This document shows positions 53,470 through 62,666 of a DNA stretch of 64,000 bases, piece by piece. Position numbers and translations under genes: made by a program. The number at the start of each line of letters is the position of its first letter. The first letter of the stretch is position 1. The stretch lies in contig NZ_JADDIU010000008.1 of assembly GCF_016464375.1 (NCBI RefSeq), forward strand, positions 108,637-172,636. Direction: 5' to 3'. This DNA comes from Bacillus renqingensis (GTDB taxonomy: Bacteria > Bacillota > Bacilli > Bacillales > Cytobacillaceae). The notes below the pieces were generated by a model, which saw nothing but the letters and a program-made list of their open reading frames with translations, was not told the DNA's origin and searched no databases.

Positions 53470-54372
53470 ATGGATCAACATTTAGCGGTATTTATGAAGG
53501 TTGTGGAGAAAGAGAATTTTTCCAAAGCGGCAGAGGAGCTGCATATGACGCAGCCGGCAGTGAGTCAGTATATCAGAACCTTGGAGGAATCTATCGGCAC
53601 AAGGCTTCTGGAACGGAGTAATAAGTATGTCCGCCTGAATCAGGCCGGGGAAATTGTCTACCATCATGCAAAAGAAATCCTCGCCCTCTACACAAAAATG
53701 CAGTCACTTGTCGATGATTTGACAAATAAGGCGAGCGGGCCGATTGCAATCGGGGCGAGCTATACGTTTGGCGAGTATATCCTGCCCCATATTATTGCTA
53801 AAATGCAGGAGGAATACCCTCTCATAAATCCGTCGATCAGGATTCAAAATACAAAGGAAATTATTGAACTTGTCAAAACACATCAATTAGATATTGGCAT
53901 CATTGAGGGATTTTATAAGCGGGATGTTCTTAATTCTGAAGTAGTATCTAAAGATCGAATGGTGATAGTTGCTTCACCGCGCCATCCTCTTTTGAGAAAA
54001 AAAGGAGAAATGACTATCGCAGATTTGGAGGAAGAAACCTGGATTCTACGGGAAGAGGGGTCTGGTACAAGGGAGGCGGCTGAAAATCTCTTTCGGATGT
54101 TTGATTTTACTCCAAAAAAAATGATGGAATTCGGCAGTACTCAGTTAATCAAGGAATCAGTGGAAGCAGGGCTGGGAATTAGTCTGCTCTCAAGCTGGGC
54201 AATCAAAAAGGAGCGCAACAACGGCTATATTGGAATCATTAACATGAAAGGACTGCCTTTTAAACGGAATTTCTCGATTCTGACCCATGCAACATATCAA
54301 ACAAAAGCGCTAAAGATTTTTATCGAAACATTAAGGGAATACTTGGCGGATCCTAAAATGCACACACTTTGA
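53470..54372 (+). CDS. LysR-family regulator (YeiE-like)
   Basis: 300 residues from ATG 53470 (GAAGGGGG upstream). The N-terminal helix-turn-helix is classical: FSKAAEELHMTQPAVSQYIRTLEESIGTRLLER. The effector domain starts near residue 90 (GPIAIGASYTFGEYILP). It is divergent from the YeiH exporter with 122 bp between starts, so it most likely regulates that gene. AT-rich direct repeats around 53405-53445 may hold the operator, but I cannot define a T-N11-A site with confidence. Confidence 0.9.
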   Translation: MDQHLAVFMKVVEKENFSKAAEELHMTQPAVSQYIRTLEESIGTRLLERSNKYVRLNQAGEIVYHHAKEILALYTKMQSLVDDLTNKASGPIAIGASYTFGEYILPHIIAKMQEEYPLINPSIRIQNTKEIIELVKTHQLDIGIIEGFYKRDVLNSEVVSKDRMVIVASPRHPLLRKKGEMTIADLEEETWILREEGSGTREAAENLFRMFDFTPKKMMEFGSTQLIKESVEAGLGISLLSSWAIKKERNNGYIGIINMKGLPFKRNFSILTHATYQTKALKIFIETLREYLADPKMHTL

Positions 54373-54395
54373 ATACGTCATTTAGTAGAACCAGT

Positions 54396-54545
54396 GGGGA
54401 AGATGGAGCCCACACTGATTAATGTTTCACTTTATCAGGCAGTAAGCCCCCACCCAAGATTTTGAGTGGGGGATCAACTGCCCGTAAAGATCGGATTGGT
54501 TCAACTAACCATCAGTGGGGAAATGAAGAACCCCCCCACTGATTA
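54396..54545. repeat. Cluster of three hairpins with related CAGTGGG arms
   Basis: CCAGTGGG...CCCACACTGATT, CCCCCAC...GTGGGGG (54451-54475) and ATCAGTGGGG (54511-54520) with CCCCACTGAT (54534-54543). The last overlaps the stop of the minus-strand dehydrogenase. They lie between convergent genes and probably stop both transcripts. Confidence 0.7.
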
Positions 54546-55838
54546 TAAATCGGCTCCTTCTCCGAGACGAACGACATGGGAAGTACCATGATGTCCTTTT
54601 GTCACATTCCGCGTATCAAACACTAGGGGGGCATGGTGTAAAATTTTGTCCAGCGGAATGTTGGAATGATCTGTTAAAATAATTACACAATCCATTTCCC
54701 TTAACATCTTCTCTGTCAACTCAGTATTTGTCATTAACTGCCCTGCAATAGTTAACCTTGGAATATAGGGATCATGATAGCTGACTTTGGCTCCTTTTTC
54801 GCGGAACTGCTCGATGATCTCCAATGTTGGGGAGTCGCGCGTATCGGCTACATCCTTTTTATACGTGACACCGTAAATTAAAATGTTTGCAGAAGAAAGC
54901 AATTGCCTCGGTTTCAGTAACTCTTCTGTACGGGTGACAATGTAGTCGATCATTCTTTTGTTTATTTGGTCCGATATAGTGATAAACGTACTGCTTGTCT
55001 CATATTGTGACAGCTTCCATTGAAGATATAAAGGATCAACCGGGATGCAATGTCCTCCGATTCCAGGCCCCGGGTAAAATGGGGTAAATCCATAAGGTTT
55101 CGTCGCAGCGGCTTCGACCACTTCCCAGATATCAACCTTTAATTGATCGCACAGTAGTGCCATTTCATTGATAAATGAAATATTGACAAAACGGAATGTA
55201 TTTTCAAGGAGCTTGGTCAACTCAGCGGCTTCTGTCGAGGAGACAGGAACCACGTTATGATAAATTTTCTTGTAAAGGGACAATGCCTTCTCCTTACACT
55301 TCTTCGTGACTCCCCCTATTACCTTTGGAATTTCATCTACTTGATACGTTTCATTACCAGGGTCAATTCGTTCAGGTGAATTAGCCAAGAAGAAATCAGT
55401 GCCTGCTTGTAAGCCACTTTGTTCAAGAATAGGCAATAGTACTTCTTTCGTTGTACCAGGGAAGGTTGAACTTTCTAAAATAACAAGCTGGCCTCTTTGC
55501 AGCCTTGCTGAAATTTCCTTTCCCGCGCTGATGATAAAGCTTAAATCTGGTGTCTTATGTTTAGTTAATGGGGTTGGTACACAAATAATAATGGAGTCGA
55601 CTTCTTTTATTTCATCAAAATTAGTTGTCGCATGGAAGGACCCACTACCAACTACTTTCCTTAATAGAGTGTCATCGATATCCCCGATGTAGCTTTTTGC
55701 CTGTTGCAGCATCGTTACTTTACGGGTATCCAGATCAACCCCTTTTGTATGAAACCCTTTTTCCGCCAGCATGACAGACAAGGGAAGACCCACATACCCT
55801 AATCCGATAACGGCGATTTTTTCTTTATGGATGTCCAT
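54543..55838 (-). CDS. Nucleotide-sugar 6-dehydrogenase (WbpA/UDP-HexNAc type)
   Basis: 431 residues, UDP-glucose/GDP-mannose dehydrogenase family. NAD site VIGLGYVGLPLSVMLAEKGF at 10-29, middle domain with ESSTFPGTT and NSPERIDPGN, and the catalytic-cysteine motif PGPGIGGHCIPVDPLYL. The FPGT and PER(I/L)DPG patterns are of the UDP-N-acetylglucosamine/mannosamine branch (WbpA/WecC/TviB) rather than UDP-glucose. It is divergent from the aminotransferase and oxidoreductase that would act next on its product. Confidence 0.88.
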   Translation of the reverse strand: MDIHKEKIAVIGLGYVGLPLSVMLAEKGFHTKGVDLDTRKVTMLQQAKSYIGDIDDTLLRKVVGSGSFHATTNFDEIKEVDSIIICVPTPLTKHKTPDLSFIISAGKEISARLQRGQLVILESSTFPGTTKEVLLPILEQSGLQAGTDFFLANSPERIDPGNETYQVDEIPKVIGGVTKKCKEKALSLYKKIYHNVVPVSSTEAAELTKLLENTFRFVNISFINEMALLCDQLKVDIWEVVEAAATKPYGFTPFYPGPGIGGHCIPVDPLYLQWKLSQYETSSTFITISDQINKRMIDYIVTRTEELLKPRQLLSSANILIYGVTYKKDVADTRDSPTLEIIEQFREKGAKVSYHDPYIPRLTIAGQLMTNTELTEKMLREMDCVIILTDHSNIPLDKILHHAPLVFDTRNVTKGHHGTSHVVRLGEGADL

Positions 55839-56218
55839 TTAATCTACTCTCCTCAATTTTTGAAAAATTTAATATATAGTATGTTTAGTCGATGGCTTGG
55901 AAATGGACAAACATCTAAACAACGAAAATTAAGTAACTATATCGGGATAACTGTTGTTTGATTTTGATTAAGCAAGGATCTACCGACTAGAGAATTGAAA
56001 AGGCAAATTCAATGATGAATGGGTTACCTGCCGTTTCACCTTGTATAGGTTTGTCATAGATTAAGGTGAACTACACTTAATGACTAGATCAAAAGGGTGT
56101 TCATCTGGTTTTTCTACTTTATGGGCAAGCCGGCAAAATGTACATGCATTTTAAAAAATGACGGATGCTTAAGTTGCCAGTGAACATGCCTATTTGAGAT
56201 AGAGATGGGGAGAAGAAG
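55839..56218. other. 380-bp divergent intergenic region
   Basis: Promoters for both directions of the polysaccharide cluster must lie here. I see AT-rich sequence (around 55860-55885 and 55955-55975) but no consensus -35/-10 pair, operator or gene. Confidence 0.4.
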
Positions 56219-57322
56219 ATGATTAACCTTGTAGATTTAAGACGTCAGTTTCAAAGTGTGAAAAGTGAAGTACTCCAGCAGGTAGCGGAGGTGATTGAAA
56301 GCGGACAGTATGTTTTAGGGTCAAAGGTCAATGAGCTTGAAGCAAAAATCGCTCAACGATTAGGTGTCACAGAAGCGGTTGCTGTTGCAAATGGTACCGA
56401 TGCCCTTGTGCTTACCCTTGAGGGATATGGAATCGGTGCGGGGGATGAAGTCATTACGACGCCATTTACCTTCTTTGCCAGTGCGGAGGCCATCTCGCGG
56501 GTTGGTGCTGTGCCTGTCTTTGCCGACGTAGACCCGGTATCTTATAATATTGACCCCGTTGAAATAGAGCGAAAAATCACTAAAGCCACGAAGGCCATCA
56601 TTCCTGTGCATCTATTCGGCCAGCCGGCTGAAATGGATAAAATAATCGAGTTAGCTAAAAAGCACGGGCTTCTAGTGATTGAAGATGCCTGTCAGGCGTT
56701 TGGGGCTACTTATAAGGATCAACCGGTAGGCAGTCTGGGAGATGCTGCGTGTTTCTCCTTTTTCCCAACGAAAAATCTTGGAACGATGGGGGATGGGGGG
56801 ATCGTTACGACTTCAGATACAGACTTGGCTGAAAGAATAAGAAAACTCCGTACTCATGGAACGACAAAGAAATATTATCATGACCGCATCGGCTATAATA
56901 GCCGCCTTGATGAGTTACATGCAGCCATCTTGCTTATCAATCTAGCGAAAATAGATGAATGGAATCAAAAAAGGAGAGAGCTTGCTGAACGTTACCGTCA
57001 GCACCTTGGAGGAGTACCTCATTTAACATTGCCAGCTGAATCAGATCACAGTTCCCATATTTATCACTTGTTTTGTATAGCGTCAGACCGTCGTGAGGAA
57101 CTCATGAAGGCACTGCTAGAGGCACAGATTCAAGCAGGCGTTTATTATCCGCGCTGTCTTCACTTACAAGAAGTATATGCCGGGCTGGGGTATAAAAAGG
57201 GGGACTTTCCGATTGCCGAATCGCTCTCTGAAAAGCTTTTTGCGATTCCGATGCATCCGTTCTTACAAGAGAGTGAACAGGATCAAATTATCTCCATTTT
57301 AAAACAAAAGGGTGAAAACTAA
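56219..57322 (+). CDS. DegT/DnrJ/EryC1/StrS sugar aminotransferase (WbpE-like)
   Basis: 367 residues, PLP fold type I. Motifs: ANGTDALVLTLEGYGIGAGDEVITTPFTFFASAEAI, EDACQAFGATYKDQPVGSLGDAACFSFFPTKNLGTMGDGG with the PLP lysine in TKN, and GYNSRLDELHAAIL. GGGGAGAAG upstream. It would aminate the 3-keto group of a UDP-HexNAc uronate made by the oxidoreductase encoded next, one base after this stop codon. Confidence 0.9.
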   Translation: MINLVDLRRQFQSVKSEVLQQVAEVIESGQYVLGSKVNELEAKIAQRLGVTEAVAVANGTDALVLTLEGYGIGAGDEVITTPFTFFASAEAISRVGAVPVFADVDPVSYNIDPVEIERKITKATKAIIPVHLFGQPAEMDKIIELAKKHGLLVIEDACQAFGATYKDQPVGSLGDAACFSFFPTKNLGTMGDGGIVTTSDTDLAERIRKLRTHGTTKKYYHDRIGYNSRLDELHAAILLINLAKIDEWNQKRRELAERYRQHLGGVPHLTLPAESDHSSHIYHLFCIASDRREELMKALLEAQIQAGVYYPRCLHLQEVYAGLGYKKGDFPIAESLSEKLFAIPMHPFLQESEQDQIISILKQKGEN

Positions 57323-58405
57323 ATGGTCGTTCGATTTGGCTTAATTGGCTGCGGATTTATTTCAAGAAAGCATCTTCGGGCGCTATCCAGCTGTGAGGCT
57401 GCACAGCTTGTAGCGATTAGTGACCTTCAAGAGACGCGAATGGCTGAAACAAAGAAGTTTTATCAAACAATTTCAGAAAAGAATCAGCCCATTAAGTGTT
57501 ATAAGGATTATCAAGAAATGCTCGCAGATTCACAAATTGATGCAGTGATTATAGCCTCCTTCTCCGGTCTGCATGCCACAATGGCTAAAGATGCACTCCA
57601 CTTACGAAAACATGTGGTCCTTGAAAAGCCGATGGCATTGTCTATTGAGGAATCTAATGCATTGATTGCATTGGCGCAAAAACAGCAAAGGGAGCTGATG
57701 GTTTGCCATCAACTGCGGTTTCGGCCGCTGATGCAAAAAATCAAAAAGATGATCGACGAGGGAAGGCTGGGAAAACCTTATTTGGGGGTGTCTTCCATTC
57801 GAATTAACCGTTCCCCTGACTACTATTCAGCTGCCGCTTGGCGGGGGAAATGGGCCAGTGATGGAGGAATGCTGATCAATCAAGGCATTCATCTTGTCGA
57901 TTTGCTTCAATGGTTCCTTGGTGACGTAAAGACCGTGTACGGAGAAATCAATCAAGTCTCTTCATTAAAGGAGACAGAGGATGTTGCAGTCGGCATCATT
58001 CACTTCAAAAATAAAGCCAAAGGAATGGTTGAGGCGAATATTGTCACTCAGCCAAATAATATTGGCTATTCCTTATCTATTTTCTGTGAAAAAGGGACAA
58101 TCGTAATTGAAGGCCCGTCTCTCAATCAAGTGACCCGCTGGTATATTGACGGGGAAGAAGTGAGTAAGGAAGAGCTTGAGCGCCTTCAGAGTGACGAAAA
58201 TGAGCAGATTCATATGTATCAAGACTTTATTGAAGCGGTAAATTCACCGGATCAACATGTGCTGATTGATGGGATGGAAGGGAAAAAGGCACTGGAAATT
58301 ATCTTTGCGATGTACCAATCAGAGTTGACGAAACAGGCTGTGCATCTTCCATTGCCATCTTTCTCTACAACTGATATGAGTAGAAAGGAAGGAAACGGAC
58401 AATGA
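57323..58405 (+). CDS. Gfo/Idh/MocA oxidoreductase (WbpB-like)
   Basis: 360 residues. NAD site GLIGCGFISRKHLRAL at the N-terminus, EKPMALSIEES (active-site lysine) near 94-104, and the C-terminal beta domain with DGGMLINQGIHLVDLLQWFLGD. It fits WbpB-type 3-dehydrogenases acting on UDP-GlcNAcA. It overlaps the epimerase gene by 4 bp (ATGA). Specific substrate is inferred from the neighbours. Confidence 0.88.
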   Translation: MVVRFGLIGCGFISRKHLRALSSCEAAQLVAISDLQETRMAETKKFYQTISEKNQPIKCYKDYQEMLADSQIDAVIIASFSGLHATMAKDALHLRKHVVLEKPMALSIEESNALIALAQKQQRELMVCHQLRFRPLMQKIKKMIDEGRLGKPYLGVSSIRINRSPDYYSAAAWRGKWASDGGMLINQGIHLVDLLQWFLGDVKTVYGEINQVSSLKETEDVAVGIIHFKNKAKGMVEANIVTQPNNIGYSLSIFCEKGTIVIEGPSLNQVTRWYIDGEEVSKEELERLQSDENEQIHMYQDFIEAVNSPDQHVLIDGMEGKKALEIIFAMYQSELTKQAVHLPLPSFSTTDMSRKEGNGQ

Positions 58406-59373
58406 ATCTCGGAAAAGTTGCCGTAACGGGCGGAGCGGGGTTTTTAGGGTCACAGCTTGTGAGAAGGCTTTTACCTTTGTGTGATCATATCTATATTATT
58501 GATGACTTGTCAACCGGAAACAGAGCTGCCATTCCATCATCGGATCGGATCACCTTTTATGAAGAAAGCATCACAAATGAAAAAATACTGGAAGAGGTAT
58601 TGCCGAATGTGGAGTATATCTTCCATTTTGCCTGTAAAAATCTTGTCTTATCCGTTGAAAATATGAATGACGATTTCGAAACAAATCTATACGGAGGCTA
58701 TCTGCTTCTGAAGAAGGCAGTAGAATGCTGCCAAGGGTTAAAGCGGTTTGTCTATGCCTCCACCACTTCGATTTACAGCCAGGCTGATATCCTGCCTACG
58801 CCTGAATGCTACTATAATATTAAACTCCCTTACGCAGCCAGCAAATTCTCGATGGAGCATTATTGCCATGTCTATCATCAAATGTATCAATTGCCTGTTA
58901 CTATTTTGCGATTTTCAAATGTATATGGTCCGGGACAGCTGGCCACGAACCCGTATTGCGGGGTGGTTGCAAAATTCTTCGAAGCAGCATTAAAGCAACA
59001 GCCTATGGTGATCTACGGTGATGGCAGCCAGACGCGGGATTTTACCTATGTGGAAGACGCGATGGACGCCGTATTGTTGGCAACGGTTGAAGAGAAGGCG
59101 GTTGGAACTGTTTATAATGTCGGCACCGGTATAGAAACGAGTGTTCTAGATCTTGCCAAAGAGGTTCAGAAGGCTTGCGGACAAAAAGACCTTCCATTAA
59201 AATTTGCACCTAAACGAAAAGTGGATGTTGTGCAGAGGAGGAGTATTCTGGCTGAGAAAATTCATGCTGAATTAAATTGGCAAACCCCTCATTCGATTGC
59301 AGAGGGGATTGCAAAAACCTATGCATGGCTTAAAGGAGGGGAGGAAATTGAGGATCTTTCACGGAACAACTGA
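58402..59373 (+). CDS. NAD-dependent sugar-nucleotide epimerase/dehydratase
   Basis: 323 residues, extended SDR. NAD motif VTGGAGFLGSQLV, YxxxK site YAASKFSMEHY with the upstream serine/threonine in YASTTSIY, and RFSNVYGPGQ, DGSQTRDFTYVEDAM typical of UDP-glucose/GlcNAc 4-epimerases. It is part of the tightly packed polysaccharide operon. Its end overlaps the next gene's ribosome binding site and start (26 bp overlap). Confidence 0.9.
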   Translation: MNLGKVAVTGGAGFLGSQLVRRLLPLCDHIYIIDDLSTGNRAAIPSSDRITFYEESITNEKILEEVLPNVEYIFHFACKNLVLSVENMNDDFETNLYGGYLLLKKAVECCQGLKRFVYASTTSIYSQADILPTPECYYNIKLPYAASKFSMEHYCHVYHQMYQLPVTILRFSNVYGPGQLATNPYCGVVAKFFEAALKQQPMVIYGDGSQTRDFTYVEDAMDAVLLATVEEKAVGTVYNVGTGIETSVLDLAKEVQKACGQKDLPLKFAPKRKVDVVQRRSILAEKIHAELNWQTPHSIAEGIAKTYAWLKGGEEIEDLSRNN

Positions 59374-60337
59374 AATTGCCGGGCAAATGGGTATTTTGAG
59401 CAGTGCTCTGACGAAAAAGGGGCATTGTGCGCTTGGCTATAATACGTTCCACTCTTACCTGGGCTATAAAGATTTCCTTGTCAATACCGATCAGGCCGGG
59501 CTTGAGGAAAAGGTTCCGGAAATTCTAGACTATTATGATCTATTTCATTTTCATTATGGCACGACCCTCTCCCCGGAATTTACTGATCTGCCGGAAATTA
59601 AAAGAAGAAATAAAAAAATGATCATGCATCACTGGGGGAATGATGTACGTTTCCATGAGCAGGCAAAAATCCACAACCCATATGTATACACGGGTGATTC
59701 ACCGCCTAACGAAGAGATTCACGCTAAATTAATGAAAATTACGGCCTATATTAAAGAAGCGATTGTTCAGGATTACGAAGTGTATGATTACATCAAGGAC
59801 TATTATGAAAAGGTACATGTGGTCCCAATTGCGATTGATCTTGCCCATTTCGAGCCCCGCTATCCATCGATGGAAAAAGTGCGGCCACTTATTCTCCATG
59901 CCCCAACAAATCCGGATTTTAAGGGTACCGCCTATATTGAACAGACGATTGAAAGTTTAAAAGAAGCATACGACTTTGACTATCGCCGGATTGAAAAAAT
60001 GAATCATGAAGAGGCGATTAAGCTTTACAGGGATGCGGATATTATTATTGACCAGGTTCTATGCGGCTCCTACGGCCTACTTAGTGTGGAATCGATGGCA
60101 CTCGGCAAGCCGGTAGTAACGTTTATTCGTCCTGATCTTATTTCCAGCTTTCCTCCTGGTTTGCCGATTGTGAACGCCAATCCTGATAATTTATATGAAC
60201 AGACAAAAATGCTGCTCGATCACCCGGAGCTGCGCCGGGAGCTTGGCGTAAAAGGACGTATCTATGTAGAAAAGGTACATTCACATGATATTGTGGCTGA
60301 GCAATTGCTTACCATCTATTCAAACTTAAGGGGATAG
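59348..60337 (+). CDS. Glycosyltransferase (GT4-like), paralogue 1
   Basis: 329 residues from TTG 59348, which follows AAGGAGGGG inside the end of the epimerase gene. This start gives MRIFHGTTEIAGQMGILSSAL, parallel to the paralogue at 61611. Features: HHWGNDVRFHEQAK, then LILHAPTNPDFKGT and the donor-site region ADIIIDQVLCGSYGLLSVESMALGKPVVTF, with the E of the EX7E motif. About 45% of positions look shared with paralogue 2 by eye. It probably adds a sugar to the surface glycan; the acceptor is unknown. Confidence 0.85.
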   Translation: MRIFHGTTEIAGQMGILSSALTKKGHCALGYNTFHSYLGYKDFLVNTDQAGLEEKVPEILDYYDLFHFHYGTTLSPEFTDLPEIKRRNKKMIMHHWGNDVRFHEQAKIHNPYVYTGDSPPNEEIHAKLMKITAYIKEAIVQDYEVYDYIKDYYEKVHVVPIAIDLAHFEPRYPSMEKVRPLILHAPTNPDFKGTAYIEQTIESLKEAYDFDYRRIEKMNHEEAIKLYRDADIIIDQVLCGSYGLLSVESMALGKPVVTFIRPDLISSFPPGLPIVNANPDNLYEQTKMLLDHPELRRELGVKGRIYVEKVHSHDIVAEQLLTIYSNLRG

Positions 60338-60351
60338 GAAGGATATTTTAA

Positions 60352-60398
60352 AGGTTGGGTCAAAAGAGATAATCTCTTATTTGCCCCAGCCTCTTCTT
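60352..60398 (+). terminator. Terminator between convergent genes
   Basis: AGGTTGGG...CAAAAGAGAT pairs with ATCTCTT...GCCCCAGCCT over about 19 bp with wobble pairs, then CTTCTTGT. A second hairpin AAACTGG/CCAGTTT (60421-60453) serves the minus-strand gene. Confidence 0.7.
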
Positions 60399-60464
60399 GT
60401 TATGTCTAATTAAAAAATAAAACTGGCCTCAAGGAATCCCCTATGAAACCAGTTTGTCCTGTTT

Positions 60465-61469
60465 TTATAACGGGAATGCTGCGGTTGGATAAATAGGCGT
60501 ATAAGCTTTTTGGATGAAGGAATAAAGGTAAGCATATTCATTAGGATGATTTTGATAAATCTCGCGCATCGTTTGATTAGGAAATTGAAATACGAGAAGA
60601 CTTTTATTCATGTATTCGTTGTATACACCGTAATTTAAATAATCAAGCAAATGGTTTTCTTTATAAAGCAGACCCTTGCCAAAGGTGATTTGCATACCGA
60701 TATGGTAATATTGTGCAAATACCGTAGAGTTGGCAATCCAGGAAAAGTCAGGCCCTGTAGAGCCGTAAAAGTTCGGATGGGTGCAGGCAGCGTCAAACCC
60801 AAACTCCTTCCATTCCACACATCCTGTAGAGCCATACTGTTGAAGCCATAAGGAAAGCAGCCCGTTTTGGCGAATATAGGCGGTCACTTGTTTTACGAGG
60901 TCCTCATCACGGCCGTCAATAGAGGCCCTTGGCCAGACAAACCCTTGGAAAGTTAACTTTTTATGAAGCTGCTTGGATTTTTTCCATTTACTTAGAAACT
61001 TGTCAATCCACCACGTCACCGCTAAGAATCTATGTTCTTCGGTTTTAAAATTAATATTTTCCCCTTTAACCTCACCAAAATTTGTCTGTGTAAAAAATGG
61101 ATAAGGGATTGTCACCCATATATCCGTCTTTTTTCCATCTGCCGTGTTACTCGCTGCGGCATCGAAATTGTAATTTTCCATAAAAATCCTCTTTAATGCT
61201 AGTTTCCAATCTTCCTTTTCTGCTAATATTCCAAAATCACTATACATTGGGTAAATAAAATGATTTTCCCTGCCGCAGATTGGATTGAAGATCAATCCTT
61301 TAAACATCGAATCTATCGCGACGTCATTAACTAAATAGTATTGATACGGCTTTAAATCCTCAGCCGTCCAATTAGTCACTCCATTTTCAGATTCCTCTCC
61401 ATAGGGAAGCACACAAAGATAATTCTGTATACCGAGTTCTTCTGCTGACATATATTGATTTGTTGTCAA
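60465..61469 (-). CDS. DUF4855-like protein
   Basis: 334 residues from TTG 61469, with AAAGGGTG 8 bases upstream; the longer frame lacks a site. No signal peptide or membrane helix. The sequence is rich in aromatic residues (YLVNDVAIDSMFKGLIFNPI, WVTIPYPFFTQTNFG, WKEFGFDAACTHPNFYGS). The GFVWPRASIDGRDEDLVKQV stretch and general layout fit DUF4855, a family of unknown function found beside bacillus glycan genes. It is inserted on the opposite strand between two paralogous glycosyltransferase genes. Family call is moderate. Confidence 0.65.
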   Translation of the reverse strand: MTTNQYMSAEELGIQNYLCVLPYGEESENGVTNWTAEDLKPYQYYLVNDVAIDSMFKGLIFNPICGRENHFIYPMYSDFGILAEKEDWKLALKRIFMENYNFDAAASNTADGKKTDIWVTIPYPFFTQTNFGEVKGENINFKTEEHRFLAVTWWIDKFLSKWKKSKQLHKKLTFQGFVWPRASIDGRDEDLVKQVTAYIRQNGLLSLWLQQYGSTGCVEWKEFGFDAACTHPNFYGSTGPDFSWIANSTVFAQYYHIGMQITFGKGLLYKENHLLDYLNYGVYNEYMNKSLLVFQFPNQTMREIYQNHPNEYAYLYSFIQKAYTPIYPTAAFPL

Positions 61470-61610
61470 ATGATTTTCACCCTTTCTTATTGTCCTATTA
61501 CAACGTATGAGCCCCTGTAAAAAACGGTGAGTCCGCATGTCCCCATTTTTCGTCTTACAACTAACCAACTTATCCAACGTGAATATACTATAGCGGAAGG
61601 AGAGATGTAT

Positions 61611-62594
61611 ATGAACATTGTGCACGCCCCAACTGAAATCGCAGGGCAGATGGGGATTATTTGTAAGGAACTAAGGAAGATGGGTCACCATGCAGCAGGA
61701 TATAACTGCTTTCACACGTATCTGAATTATAAGGGTGATATTATCAATACGGATGCATTTGAGGTGATGAAGGAAATGGAGTTTCTGATAAAAAATACAG
61801 ATATCTTCCATTTCCACAATGCCAATACGTTTATGCAGGATTTCGCTGATCTTCCGTTATTAAAGGGAGCGGGGAAGAAAATGGTGATGCATCACTGGGG
61901 AAGTGATGTCCGTAGTGTTGAAATGGTCAGCCGGTTGAATCCCTACCCACTTCCGCCGACCTATTACACCGATGAAGAAATTCACAAGCAGCTTACGTTT
62001 CTATCACAGTATATTGATACGGCAATCGTTCAGGATCACGAAACTTACCCTTATGTGAAGGACTATTACAAAAAGGTCTTTGTCCTGCCGCTTGCTTGTA
62101 ATGTTGAAGACTTTGAGGTTTCGTATCCATCCGTTACAAATCATCATCCTGTCATTATCCATGCGCCAACCAACCGATCATTTAAAGGCTCTGATTATGT
62201 AGAAGAGGCGATTAATCAATTACAAGGCAAAGGCGAGTTTACGTTTCAAATTCTCGAAAAGATGAGTCATGAAAAGGCCCTTGCCATGTATAAGAATGCA
62301 GATATTATCATTGATCAGCTGCTTTGTGGAACATATGGAATGTTCAGTGTCGAAGCAATGGCCATGGGAAAACCAGTTATTGCTTTCATCAGAGACGATG
62401 TCAGGAGCGAGTTCCCTCCGGACCTCCCAATTGTACAGGCAACTCCGGAAACCCTTGCTGATGTGCTGCTTGAGTTAATTCAAGACCCACAGCGTCGCTA
62501 TGAGATTGGCGTAGCTGGAAGAAGGTACGTGGAAACCTATCATTCGGCTGAACGAGTAGCGAGTGAGCTTTTAACTATTTACCAACAACTTTAA
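61611..62594 (+). CDS. Glycosyltransferase (GT4-like), paralogue 2
   Basis: 327 residues from ATG 61611 (AAGGAGA 6 bases upstream). MNIVHAPTEIAGQMGIICKEL, MHHWGSDVRSVEM, VIIHAPTNRSFKGSDYVEE and ADIIIDQLLCGTYGMFSVEAMAMGKPVIAF match paralogue 1 block for block. The two arose by gene duplication, and the DUF4855-like gene now lies between them. Likely cytoplasmic, using a nucleotide sugar made by the cluster. Confidence 0.85.
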   Translation: MNIVHAPTEIAGQMGIICKELRKMGHHAAGYNCFHTYLNYKGDIINTDAFEVMKEMEFLIKNTDIFHFHNANTFMQDFADLPLLKGAGKKMVMHHWGSDVRSVEMVSRLNPYPLPPTYYTDEEIHKQLTFLSQYIDTAIVQDHETYPYVKDYYKKVFVLPLACNVEDFEVSYPSVTNHHPVIIHAPTNRSFKGSDYVEEAINQLQGKGEFTFQILEKMSHEKALAMYKNADIIIDQLLCGTYGMFSVEAMAMGKPVIAFIRDDVRSEFPPDLPIVQATPETLADVLLELIQDPQRRYEIGVAGRRYVETYHSAERVASELLTIYQQL

Positions 62595-62666
62595 TAACCT
62601 AGTAAGTTCTCCCCTTTATGGGGAGAAGCTTCACTTATTGCTAATACAGGAGAAGGGGGCCAGTGT

